Notes under the pieces: model-generated
Told to the model about the DNA's origin: nothing
The model's database searches: none
What the model saw: the letters and a program-made list of their open reading frames with translations, nothing else
Shown: positions 46,820-58,685 of the stretch, piece after piece
Numbering within the stretch: the stretch's first letter is position 1
How the letters are laid out: the number at the start of each line of letters is the position of its first letter
Source: Gautieria morchelliformis
Taxonomy: Eukaryota > Basidiomycota > Agaricomycetes > Gomphales > Gomphaceae
DNA: 64,000 nt
Reading direction: 5' to 3'
Assembly: GCA_015179125.1 (NCBI GenBank)
Contig: WHVA01000035.1
Location: 62,001 to 126,000 of the forward strand
Translations under genes and position numbers: made by a program

Positions 46820-48624
46820 ATGTACCCTGCGTCACCACATCTGAACCCGTTTGGATGCGAAATCCGCGCAGTGGAGGACAAGGGCAGGGGGGTGTTTGGT
46901 CAGGCAGAATACTCAACATTTTTACGACGTCTGACTCGATACAGCCACACAGTATATTCCAGCCCAAACTACCATCGACATAAGTCCTGTCCTCCTTTTC
47001 TCTAAAGACGAGTATGAGACACACGGACAACATACTGTCGTAGACCACTACACATTTAAGTGGCAAGATGGGAGGATGGCTCTAGCGCTAGGCCTGGGTA
47101 CGTGTGGACTCTGCAACCTAGCGTGTAGCTTTGGCGATTTTGATCTTTCAAGGTTCCAGGGTCAATATTCAATCATTCACCCACTCCGAACGTGTCATAC
47201 GTCCTTGACTCGGAACATGCATGCATTACATTCATGACAATGCGCGCCATTGCCCCTTCGGACGAGTTGTGCATATTTCACGGGAGCAAGCTATGGTTCG
47301 ATGATAAGTCGAGTTCACTGCCTCTTGCCGGAGAAGAGAGTGAGGACGAGAATGTGTTGGTTGGCTTAGCTGGCCTCGAGTGGGATGAAGCGAATGGAGA
47401 CTCGAAGGCATTGATTCCGGAAGCTGACCTGCCATTCGAGAAAGTTGCTACAGGTGAATCGGACGAGGACGAGGAATCCAGCAGGGTAGGAGAGACAAGT
47501 ACGTTACCTAGTCTCCATCCTCTTGATTAAGTTTGACCTGAACCGTTAGTAAATGCGTGGGCAGTAGATATCCCGGAGCCACGGCAGACGGCAGACATGA
47601 TACAGTGAGTGTGCCGCATGTTTCTTTCGTGGCTGGTATACTTGACTGTAGCATGTATCAGATGGTTGAAGCAGGCTGGCCTCGAACACCCATCATTAAA
47701 ACACGCTAAGCATGTTCGTAAATGGATAGATTCTGAAATGTGTAATTGCGGCGTGTCCTTCAACTCAATTTCTAGGCTGACATCATACCTTGTCTAGGTC
47801 CAAGGACCACTTTGCTTCTTACGCCTGCTGACCGCCCTGCTCCAATCGTGCCTGGCGGCCTCGACCCTTTTATCATTGCTGTACCCCGTTTCCCTGCTCG
47901 AACAATGGACCAAGTCAGGCTCAAGGCGTCGATATGGCCCGTTTTTTATGAGGCTCAAAATCACCGAGAACTCCAAGAGGCGTCCCGCAGGTGGACTCGT
48001 GCTACGGTGCAGTGGTTTCGTGACGCTGTCGCTGTACTGCGGAAAGAAGCAAAGCGCGTACGACTACTCGGAGAGGCGCGTCCACCGATTCCATTAACCC
48101 TGATGTACCTTGTGCGACCAACATCGCTCTCCGCAGATTCCAACCGTGGCATACGTGCCAGTGCCACTTGATGCACCTCTCGGGACACGATCATTTATTG
48201 CGCATGACATGCGTGTGTCCTCGCAGCATCCACTCCGGCATGCTATATTAAACCTAATCAGACTTGTGGGGGATGCTGCGCCTCCATCTGAGTCCCCAGG
48301 CTCGTTACAAAATGGACAGAACTATTTATTAACGTCGCTCACCCTCTTCATAACACACGAGCCCTGTATTGCATGCAGTATGGCCTTGCTTCACTCCCGA
48401 GTTAATGAGGTGAACATTACAGTCCGCCGTCAGTTCGCCAGCTTACAATATTCTTCTCTCTCTGAGCATAGGTCGTCTATTTATATGCAATGCCGCAAAC
48501 CGGTGGATGTGGCAGTCTGACGTGTGTCCCAGGACTGAAGGGGGTAAATCACCGATTCAAATTGTGGAAATGGCGAGGGATACCTGTAGGCGCAGGGGGG
48601 GTTCCAAGTCATATCGATACATAG
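46820..48624 (+). CDS. TAD3: SET-domain / tRNA-specific adenosine deaminase subunit Tad3 fusion
   Basis: Eight exons: 46,820-46,898, 46,945-47,097, 47,160-47,498, 47,550-47,604, 47,662-47,717, 47,798-48,057, 48,137-48,409, 48,472-48,624. They give 455 residues with phases that all agree. The N-terminal half is a SET fold (GCEIRAVEDKGRGVFA, IPAQTTIDISPVLLF, FNHSPTPNVSYVLD, AIAPSDELCIFHG). The C-terminal half is Tad3: HPLRHAILNLI, where Ile stands in place of the catalytic Glu as expected for the non-catalytic partner of Tad2, and the zinc motif EPCIACSMALLHSRV, then GGCGSLTC and GVNHRFKLWKWRG. Tad2-Tad3 converts A34 to inosine in tRNA anticodons. The intron 47,499-47,549 joins the halves in frame. 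The SET part may methylate protein lysine, but substrate and activity are unknown. Confidence 0.82.
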
Positions 48625-50088
48625 TGAAAAGCTGGATGATGAGGTTCGGAACCATTGCAGCAGCCAGGCTGGGTCGGCATATCGCCAACCACTGGTGCAG
48701 TCCTAACATAATGCATGGGTTGATCAATACTTGTTCGTGTTAGCATCTTCGTCTATATTTCTATTCTATATTCAATACCCAGGTTTGATTGGTTCTTTCT
48801 CTAGGGCCGAGTGAATTAGTATAATTTATGTTCCAGGCAGAAAGCAACTGCCGGTCACCTTCCCTCCTCGGACATGTTCGGCGGGAGCAGTACTTGCTAC
48901 GTCCCTCGATATCTCACTAGAGTCACAGCCCTTAACTTTACTCATTTATGCCCATTCCCGGTCGGATATACTGGACCTATGGTCCTTGCCTGACGTCCGT
49001 CGCATTGATTTTCAAGGAAGTGGGAGCAAGCAGTACCGACGTGAATGTGCGGGGAGGTAAAACAAGTAACTCCGTGCCTCAGGCATACCGTATATTTATA
49101 TGGCATGATCGATACCCAACCGTCGAGTACGGTAAGACGACGGGTCTTACAGTGCAGTAATATTCCATAAACACCAACGCTCAACGTTCAACATCCGTCA
49201 ATCTGCATGTCTCAGATTAGATAGATTTTTTTTTATCATATGCAGCCCACGCGATGCGCAGAATATCGTACATGCGTGGCCTCTGCTGCCTCAGATCATT
49301 CGTGCATCATGATATTTGAACACCTCAAACTCCGAGTCAGATTCAGTATTTCAAGTCCACTGACCGATGATCAAGTTCTTTACGTTGATCTCAATTTTGG
49401 GTGGGTCTTGCGAGCCGTGGCAACTTTAACTTCATCCATCGAGCATTGTGGCTTCACCTTCGTCTGTCTTTCTCTTCTTTTTGGACCATCTTGAATATCC
49501 ATGCTGAGCGCTGAGCTATATACAACCCAACCACCGCTTCTGGTTCAATAATGCTGAACTCTCCCTGCGACATATTGGTTTTAGGTCAGACATGATCATG
49601 TTGTCTGTACTGAGCCGACGGAGGACCGAGCAATGTGATTAATACTTGAAGACGTCGCGGATACCAAGGTCCGAGCACGGCGAGGCTGCCTTGTACGTAA
49701 ATTTATTTCTGATTAATATCAGCTCCTTACAGCTGGATGTCATGCAGGGTAGTCTCCCTAGATTTTTCATTTGCGACTGGCGGCATGCACGACTAAGGCC
49801 ATGTGAACGAGTGTTCGCCATGCTGATTGGAAGCTGAGTAGGGCTCTGAGTCGTATAAATAAGGAAAACTCTTTGCCATTGACGTTCACCGGCCGATCAA
49901 CCACTAAATGCCACTGGCTCAAAGCCACTTCTATATCATCAAGTTGTCACAAGTGGGTAGCCACACGGCAACCTGGGCTGCTTTAGTCTATAATCTCTCG
50001 CGTGCTCTTACCCACGTTCATGGGCGCAGGGGCCCTTACGGGTGGATAATAGCACGTAAAAGAATGCTCATTTCTTCACCCCAGTTTC
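48625..50088. other. Large intergenic gap, no gene seen
   Basis: About 1.46 kb. Only short frames without domain content are present. I looked for tRNA-like A/B boxes and found none I would defend. It may hold the promoter of the MFS gene. Confidence 0.4.
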
Positions 50089-52482
50089 ATGGCTTCAGAC
50101 GCAAGTGTCCCCATGCACCGGGGGTCGACGGATGTCGAGAAATTCAATCAGGAGATGCCAAGCGTTAGTGTCGAATCATCTATGGGTCAGGATCCCGTCT
50201 ATGTTATCTGGGACGGTCCGGGGTACGTTCTTGGTATCTATCTTTCCAGTCTATTGTATCGACCTCTTAACACCTGGGTAGTGATCCTGAAAATCCTGTA
50301 AACTGGTCAAGGCCGCGCAAATGGTTAATGAGTGCACTTGGCTTCGGGTTTGTGACATTAGTGTAAGTACATGGTATCGTGTACTATTTTGAAGATCTCA
50401 ACCAAATCGTGTAACGAACTTCACTAGTAGCGGATCTGTGTCAGGCTACGCAATTTCCCAGCCCTCCCTCGAAAAAGGTTAATGCTACGAAGTCTCCCGT
50501 TTTATTTTCGGGAATTGACTTATCTGCCGTAGCACTCCATGTCTCCCACTCTACTGGAACGTTGGGTGTTGTCGTGTTCACAATATCCGTTGCCGCTACT
50601 CCTTTGGTCCTTGCTCCATTTTCAGAATTATATGGCCGATTACCTATGTACATCGCATCATCGCTCGTCTTCTGGATCATGTTTCTTCCCCAAGCATTGG
50701 CCAAAGTTTGTGGCATTTTACATCCTGGTAATTATGCGGGTTGAAATCTCCTGGCAGAATTTCGCTACTGAGCTTGTCACTCGGTTTATCTCTGGTGTGG
50801 GCGCGTCTACTGCTGTAGCTCTGCTAGGGGGGCTTTTGGCAGATATATGGGAAACAGATGAGCGAGGCCTCCCGATGGTATAATTCAACCTCAGTCGTAG
50901 AAGAGAATATGATGTTCAGCCTCTTGTAGGCGATATTCTCTTTTGTCGTCATTGCGGGAACCGGTCTCGGACCTGTTTCCCTCGGGTATGTGGAACTCGC
51001 CCTAGGTTACACATTCATCAATTGGATCCTATTCGGTCTCTCAGGCCTATTCGCCTTGGCTCTCATTGTGGTTTCAAAAGAGAGTAGAGGTGCTTATCTC
51101 GGCCTTATTCCTCGCATCCTCTGTGCTGATACGTTTCTTCTGGAAGCGTCCGTCATTTTGATTAAGAAGGCTGCGCGGCTGCGAGCTGAGACGGGCGATA
51201 ACCGCTATCGTGCCAAAGCTGAAGAGGAACGGTCATCTATAGGAAAGATAATGGCGCAATCACTCACGAGGCCGGTTAGACTGCTGTTTACCGAACCTAT
51301 TCTCTTTGCATATACGGTGAGGATTGAAGTTGTTGAAAAATGGAAATATTTGACAATCGAACTGTCAGATGTGGATTACATATTCGTGCGCTCCGAGTTT
51401 ACAGGTCTTGCACTGCTTTACTGCTCACGACTATCTGATTTGACATGCAGCTGGGGACTCCGTGAGCATCATCTTGCGTATCAAATTGCACTACGCTAAT
51501 TGCTCGTAGTGTACTTGCTGCTTGAGGCTGTATCCCTTGTGTTCACCGAGCTGCATAACTTCAATGCAGGTGAAGACGGTCTAGTATCCATGGGACAAAT
51601 TATAGGGCCTCTTCTGGGTTCGGGTGAGTAGTCTTTTTCTTGCCGAGCATGAGCTGATTTAGCATTAAAACACCTCTTTCTATTTCTACATGCAGCTGTC
51701 AATGTCTGGTGCGATCGTGCATACACACGCAACGTCGCTCGTAAAGGTCCCGAAGCTAGATTATATATAGCCATGTATTCAGGACTAGCTCTCCCGATCG
51801 GTGAGCTCAATCAAATGATATGACATTATTTCTGATTGATCGTACGTTGTAGGGTGCTGGATGTATAGTGAGTGGGAGGCATTGATTTCGTTATATCTCA
51901 TTGCTCACCTGTGTGAAGCTTGGACCAGCTGGAGTGTCGTCCATTGGGTGGTACCTATGATCGGTCTTTGCTTGATCTATTCTGCAGTGAGTTATTTTCT
52001 CCCTCATGCACGTATTTGATGTAAATGAAAGTTGTCATCCCAAGATGTTTGGTGTCTAGTAAGTAGCAGGTCCCGTGCAGCTCTGTGTCTCGCTGAAGTT
52101 TGTCACCAGCCTGGCATGTTTCAACTATGTCTGTACTATATATCCTTCATAGCCACTAAGTGTTCTGAGCGCCACACGACAGATCACCGACTCTTACACA
52201 GTCTATGCTTCCAGCGCACTGAGTGGGCAGTCATGCGTTCGGTTAATGGTTGGAGCAATATTCAGTGTCCTGGCGGCTCCAATGTACAGCGACCTGGGTG
52301 TGCATTTGTCTGGTTCAGTGTTGGCCGCGTTGAGTTAGTGCCTCGAAGAGAAGCATAGAGCCGCCATCCATGGTACTAACGAAGACATAGGCACTGTGTT
52401 TGCGGTCACGCCATTCCTACTATATCGATATGGTGCAGCGATGCGGGCAAAATCATCGTTCGCGAAGCAACTAGCTAGCTAG
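50089..52482 (+). CDS. MFS transporter, DHA1 family (drug:H+ antiporter 1 type)
   Basis: Plasma-membrane 12-TM exporter of the major facilitator superfamily; substrate unknown, with drugs and polyamines typical for the family. N-terminal cytoplasmic tail, then the DPENPVNWSRPRKW motif before TM1. PFSELYGRLPMYIAS is the loop 2-3 motif, RFISGVGASTAVALLGGLLADIW is TM4-5 with the conserved GG, then WILFGLSGLFAL. The C-terminal half includes VSLVFTELHNFNAGEDGL and ends FLLYRYGAAMRAKSSFAKQ, with TAG at 52,480-52,482. Many introns of about 45-60 nt. The last ones place SYTVYASSALSGQS after LACFNY and remove apparent stops. Borders at 51,315-51,500 are not fixed, so a local defect there cannot be excluded. 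A second MFS gene follows on the same strand. Confidence 0.75.
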
Positions 52483-53011
52483 GACTCCCATCGCAAGATG
52501 CATAGAATATGTAGTCTCCTCCATTGACTGCAGGAGCTGTCAGAGCTTTTATACAGCGCGATACTCTGCGCACTAGATGGTAGGTCGGAAGCACGGGGGT
52601 TGCCCAGTAGTCAATCAGCGTAGGAACAGACCAGTGGCACAGCGACGAGGCAGTCCAGCTGGACATCGACGTCGGCGCCCTTTGCGGCTGTGTAGGCAGG
52701 ATCCTAACTATACATGCATGCGGAGATAATAAAATGCTTCGCGCCTTGGAAAATAAATATGAACTTAGTATTGGGCGGGTAAATTGATGATCGATGACAT
52801 TTGGCGCCACAAAGGATCTGGGTCTGAAAAAAGTGCTCAAGTCAAGAACCGTTGACAGGTCTTCAGCATGTTTAACGTGGCTAACGCCTGGTTATTCCCG
52901 TTAATTGAACGCCTTTCGAACCCCCACCTGTGGCCGCTTGAACTCGCCTCAGCTGTAGCTGGCATCCATCCTCTTCTTTCGTTGTAACGTCGACCCCAGC
53001 TAGATATTCAT
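52483..53011. other. Intergenic between the two MFS genes
   Basis: About 530 bp; no supported feature. Confidence 0.4.
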
Positions 53012-55036
53012 ATGAGCAGCTACGGAACTACTCAGCCAGTCAGGCGTCCAAGCCTCGAGCGATGCTCATGCTCAGATTGCGCACTTGACGAGCCTGATCC
53101 ACCGTTGGGTGAGACCGATCTCCTTCTACAAGGCGACGAGACCATCAAACCTACTCCGCTGCCAAAGCTCCAAGTCGCTGCTCTTCTACTCGTCTTCCTT
53201 CCTGAATCTGTGACCTCTACCCTCATTTACCCCTTCATTGTTCAGGTGAGCAGGCCAATGCGCTGTTAGGGCGCGTCGGATGCTCATGTGATTTAGCTCG
53301 TCATCAATCTGAAAGTTGCCAAAGGCGACCCCGCGACAGTGGGCTATTATTCTGGTCTCATCGTGAGCGACCCATCCGAGTTGTCTCACCGATTTCTTAA
53401 CTTCGTGTCAGGAGTCATGTTTTTTCGTAACAGAGGCTATCTTTGTTTTCTTCTGGGCCCGCGTCTCCGACAAAGTTGGCAGAAAACCTGTCATTCTCCT
53501 CGGTTCACTGGGTCTCAGCATTGCACTCATTTCCTTTGGTTTTTCTAAAACACTCTTCGGTGTTATGGCTAGCCGAGCGTTGCAAGGTGAATATAAACTG
53601 TTCGCCTTGGAACGACACATTGAAGATCTTGTAGGGGCTTTGAACGGCAATACCGGTGTCGTCAGGGCGATGTTATCAGAGGTAAGCCGGCATGATTGAT
53701 TATCAATGCAACCTGTTTAGACTTATCCTGCTTATCCTGTACAGGTCACTGATCCATCAAACAGAGCACAAGCATTTGCCTTTATGCCTATCATGTAATT
53801 TTCCCTGCTGAGTCTGCGCGATTTGTTTTCTGAATCCAATGCCACAGCTGGGCTGGTGGTTCAACGCTTGGGTAAGGAACTGCTGTTTCACCGGTTTGCC
53901 CGATTTGACAGCATGTATGCAGACCATTTGGTGGTGGCTTGCTCGTCGACCCCGCTGATCGCTTCCCCCGGTTGTTTAATAATGAATTTTGGCGCAATCA
54001 CCCTTACCTATTACCATCCGTGGCTGCGGCATCGCTCTCCATGGCCTCATTTATGTCCACCTTGTTCTGCATCAAAGAGGCTAGTTCGTTATCCTGTCTC
54101 AATCACGGCCTTTTCTGACCGTATGTTTCGGTAGACGCGTTTCGTAGCAACCACTCTCATATCCAAATTCACGGGTAAGAAACAGCCACGCCCATCATAT
54201 GGCACTATCGACAACGGAGGCGTTGACGAGCCGCCTGCCCCTGTTGACGAATCAAACCTTTCTGAACTATTCACCTCTCGTATCATCCGTGTATTCGTGA
54301 ACCATGCATTCCTCGCCGTCCTCGATCATGCCTACATCGCCCTCCTCGCCATCTTCCTTGCCACGCCCATCACATCTGGTGGACTTGGTCTGATACCCTC
54401 ACAGATTGGCATTATCCTCGGGATATCGGGACTCGTTCATGGCTTACTACAGACAATCTGCTTCGCACCGCTGTACAGGACATTTGATCCGAAAACGTTG
54501 TATACGTGCTGCGTAGCCATCATTATACCGGCATATGCGTGTTTCCCTTGTATTAATGCGCTGGCGAGGGCACATGGCTTATCTTACCCTGGTGTATGGA
54601 TCCTCCTAGTCCTGCAGCTCTTTCTGCTCCTGCCAAGTTATACTGCATTCAGTGTGTAGTCTTGTCTATCGCTACATCGCTATTGGCTGAATCTTCTATA
54701 GGTGCCATGTTCATCTTCATATCAAGCTCCTCGCCCACTCCAGCGCTGCTTGGGACCACAAACGGCTTCGCCCAGACGATCTTCTCATCTATGGGTGCTA
54801 TTGGCCCCGCCGGCGTAACAGTACGTCTTTCTTTCCTACTCACACACCCGACGCTCGGTGGAGATAACATTTCTTGATGCTTATAGTCGTTATTTGCCAT
54901 TTCCATCGAGCGAAACTTATTCGGCGGGCATCTCGTATACGTGGTCATGTGCAGTATTGGCTTCATAGCGGTGCTTGCAAGTATTTTCCTTCTTCCTGAA
55001 AAGCCCGGTGAGGAGGCGGCCTCGCGACCAACGTAA
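53012..55036 (+). CDS. MFS transporter, ZIFL-like group of the DHA1 family
   Basis: Predicted 12-TM membrane transporter, substrate unknown. The N-terminal tail (MSSYGTTQPVRRPSLERCSC) is hydrophilic. TM1 is LQVAALLLVFLPESVTSTLIYPFIVQ. The antiporter-type loop (FFWARVSDKVGRKPVIL) follows, and RALQG then introduces TM4. GSTLGPFGGGLLVDPADRFP is obtained by removing an intron of about 54 nt near 53,871-53,924. The later half has VFVNHAFLAVLDHAYIALLAIF and GTTNGFAQTIFSSMGAIGPA. The C-terminus is LLPEKPGEEAASRPT, stop TAA 55,034-55,036. One intron near 54,077-54,132 appears to start with GC instead of GT (FCIKE then TRFVATT). It resembles fungal homologues of plant zinc-induced facilitator-like carriers; that placement is from memory of the family. 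Confidence 0.75.
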
Positions 55037-56351
55037 TGACACCATTAGAGACAGGTTTCTACTGTTTGTAAAGCTACAGATGGCAATGTCTACTGTACTA
55101 CTTTCATGTATGTCCGAGTTTCAGCCGAGAAAGTTATCCCTCACTGCAGTGTCGAATTTGCCTGAATGGTCGAAACAAGTGGGGGGACTGCTATGTTTGA
55201 TCACAATGTCTACGATAGTGACTGGTCAACGGATCATGCATTCTTAATGACCGCCGTGAATCATGATCTTGGCAACTTGTTTAAACTAAATTACATAAAG
55301 GGGACCTGCAAGGCTCGCATAAATTCTGCGTCGAAACATAATTATAAGGATTGCAGGCATCGCAATGGCATTGATTATTGAATACGATGTCACAATAATC
55401 CTCGAATAAGTACTTATTATCAATTTATCACGACTCCTGTTAACAAAAACCAACGGACAGATCACCGCGATTGTCGGGCTCATACACGTCGGCGGATATT
55501 GCCAGGATTATGGTGGATATGAGGTCTCGGCCGGGGAGATGGAGTCAATGATGGCAGATTACTGCGTGATGGTACTGCACTCTTTAGTGAGAACGTATTG
55601 CGTAGAACGAGCATCGAGTGTCGTGAGCCGTCCGTGGAAGAGAGGGAAATCGGATACAACGCACCCCCATAGAGTGCCGGTCAGTGCGCACCTATCCCGT
55701 TACGAGACCCTACATGAAGTGCGTGTCCAGACCGAGTGGCTGAGGAAAACCTAAGTAGCAGAAAGCGGAGCCCAGAGAGACGTAAGAAGACGAGCTCGTG
55801 AGATGAAATATGATCTGGAAGAACTGCCTGGCCAAGGAAACTGTACAGTAGCTACGGGCGGACGGAATGACTCGGAGACGGAGTGCCGCAGGCGAACACA
55901 GGGCGTAAATAAGGAACGGAGGGACACGGTCCAACTTGACAACAAAAAGCCGGAGGAACCAGAAATGCGAGAAAGCAGTGAACAGAACTGGGCAGAGCGA
56001 GCAGGACGTGGGCGGGATTATAACGAGAACACATAAGTACCTACTATCTTGTCTAGTTGCTGGATTTAAACTCGGAAGCGTCGTGTCCGTACGGTCGGCC
56101 GCGCAGTGCTTATAGTTGGCGTCTGTTTGAGCTGTTTTCAGTAGCACGGCGTCGGTGCTCCTTCATGGCAGACCAGGATGTCGAGAACCCCGTTGGAAAC
56201 TGTACTGTAGTTCCGAGTGTTGCGGGAGAGGAATCATTGCACCGAGAAACAGGGGCCCAGTTGCAACCACACACAATCACGTGAAAGTCCTCTCAGTATT
56301 AAAGTCGACTTGTATAGCCTCTTTCCCCGCTTTTGATTCACACCCACTATA
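55037..56351. other. Large intergenic gap upstream of isocitrate lyase
   Basis: About 1.3 kb. Minus-strand frames (55,710-56,147) are open but hydrophobic and unconvincing. Part of this is presumably the isocitrate lyase promoter, expected to respond to carbon source; I did not recognise a specific element. Confidence 0.4.
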
Positions 56352-58253
56352 ATGTCTCGTGCAGAACGTCAAGCTTTCGAAGAAGAGGTCAGACAGGTCC
56401 AGCAGTGGTGGAAGGTAGATTGTTCTGTCCCCGGACGCTTGCCGGCTACTCACCCCGCTCCAGTCCCCCCGCTTTGCTAGAACAAAGCGGCCATATACTG
56501 CCGCAGACGTCGTCTCCAAGCGTGGCTCCATCCCCATTCAGTATCCGTCAGATCTCCAGGGCAAGAAACTCTGGCGACTCCTCGAGCAACATTTTAAAGA
56601 TGGCACCCCGAGCCACACATACGGCGCGTGAGTCTTCTCAGCTGCTCGTTAGTGGGTATATGCTCATTTGACACTCAGTCTGGATCCTGTGCAGGTCACC
56701 CAGATGGCCAAATACCTGGAAACCGTCTATGTCTCTGGGTACGTACCTCGCGTCTTGCGTAGCACTCGCTTGACCCCCCACGCAGCTGGCAGTCGAGCAG
56801 CACCGCATCGTCCACCAATGAGCCCGGACCCGATCTTGCTGATTATCCCTCGAACACCGTCCCAAACAAGGTTCACCACCTTTTCACCGCCCAGCTTTTC
56901 CACGACCGAAAGCAACGCGCCTCCCGTCTCTCCGATCCTTCTGCTGCATATGCCCCGGCAATAGACTATTTGCGACCCATCATTGCAGACGCCGACACTG
57001 GCCATGGCGGTCTATCTGCCGTCCTTAAGCTAACCAAGATGTTCGTCGAGGCTGGCGCCGCTGCAATACACGTCGAGGACCAGGCACCCGGAACCAAGAA
57101 GTGCGGACACATGGCTGGCAAGGTACTCGTCCCGACGCAGGAGCACATTGACCGCCTCGTCGCCATTCGGCTCCAGTACGACATCATGGGTGTGGAGAAT
57201 CTTGTCATCGCGCGCACAGACGCGGACGCTGCAACGCTCATCATGTCCGACGTTGACGCGCGCGATCAGCCGTTCGTCCTCGGCTCTACTGACTCTACGC
57301 AGGAGCCGCTCACACAGGCCATGGCAGCCGCCGCGCTTAAAGGCGCTTCAGGTTCCGCCCTTCAGGCGGTCGAAGACACGTGGCTCAGCCGCGCCAAGCT
57401 CCAAACGCTGTCCCACACCCTGGCTAGTGCCCTCAAGGCAAACGGGGCTTCTGCACTCACCGTGGAACGTTTTGTGGCCGCAGCAGGTAATGCATCATAC
57501 ACCGATGCATTCCGCATTGTACACTCGGCCCCGTACAACCTTCCATTGAGTAAGTGCCCCTTCTGGAGTGCGGCACACGCTCGTACACGGGAGGGATACT
57601 TCCGGATCCGTGGCGGCACTCCCATGTGTGTCGCGCGTGGCCTTGCTTTCGGTCCACATGCAGACCTCATCTGGATGGAGACGAGTAAGCCTGTGCTTGC
57701 TCAGGCGCGGGATTTCGCAGAGGGCGTCCATGCTGTGGATCCATCACAGTGGCTTGCATACAACTTGAGCCCGAGCTTCAATTGGGATGCAGCAGGCTTA
57801 AAGGGGAGCGATATGCGCGACTATGTGTGGGAGCTGGCAAAATTGGGATTCTGTTGGCAGTTCATCACGGTAAGGACCAGTAATGCGCCTCCCCTTCTTA
57901 TTGATATGATTCGTATGACCCCTTTAGCTTGGAGGACTGCACTCAAACGCGTATATATCAGACTCGTTCGCCCGTGCATTTGCCAAAGAGGGCATGAAAG
58001 CCTACGTGGAGCTCATCCAACGCAAGGAGCGCGACATTGGATGCGACGTGCTGACTCACCAAAAAGTACGCTTTTATTCAAACATATCTCCTTTTGGGGC
58101 TCATTCCATTTGCAGTGGTCTGGCGCGGAGCTCATCGATCAACTGCTAATGACGGTCACGGGAGGTGTATCTTCCACAGCGGCGATGGGGAAGGGTGTCA
58201 CAGAGGCCCAGTTTGCCACGCCACTGCAGGTAGAGGCCAGGGGAAAGCTTTAG
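56352..58253 (+). CDS. ICL1: Isocitrate lyase
   Basis: Glyoxylate-cycle enzyme that splits isocitrate to glyoxylate and succinate, letting the fungus grow on C2 and fatty-acid carbon. Six exons: 56,352-56,414, 56,464-56,627, 56,679-56,738, 56,786-57,869, 57,928-58,065, 58,116-58,253, giving 548 residues, the usual length. The active-site signature KKCGHMAGK is present. Other blocks: [52 protein letters not shown] and [11 protein letters not shown]. The protein ends EARGKL, a possible weak type-1 peroxisomal signal. All phases agree and no break is seen. Confidence 0.95.
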
Positions 58254-58685
58254 CGGGGGTTGGAGCTGCGCTTGGAAAGCGATTTGGCCATAGAGGAGGA
58301 TGTTAGAAACTGGTGCTGTTGTACAAGAATGTAGTTTTTGCCTCGTGGGAAATTCGAACACGTGATTTCTTGCACATCAATACAGCGAGAACATCAGTAA
58401 ACTACAACCCATTGCTGGTCCTTTGTGAGTTTTCTCGTCGACGAAATAGTATCGTCACTCTTATATATTATTTCATTACTTGAGTTTCGCGATTTACTTG
58501 TCACGTCCGCTTTCTTCCCTAACTCTGCCCGCGGAAACGAGCTGTTGGGTAAGTACGTTCACCCTGCTTCAGGATCCAGTGCATGTGATGCATGTCTCAG
58601 TGACCCTCACTAATTGTGGCCACTACCCACTTGTTTAACCGTGTGGTGTTTATGTGACTATCGCATATCGTTCATCTCAGTCAAG
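58254..58685. other. Intergenic between isocitrate lyase and Alg7
   Basis: About 430 bp holding the ICL1 3' end and the ALG7 promoter; no further feature seen. Confidence 0.4.

Noticed and set aside
55710-56147. Minus-strand open frame upstream of isocitrate lyase
   Set aside because: Compositionally hydrophobic with overlapping frames on the other strand, no domain, and located in the expected promoter.
58345-58380. tRNA-like word on the minus strand (gttcgaattt) after isocitrate lyase
   Set aside because: The flanking bases do not pair as a T stem and no other arm is present.
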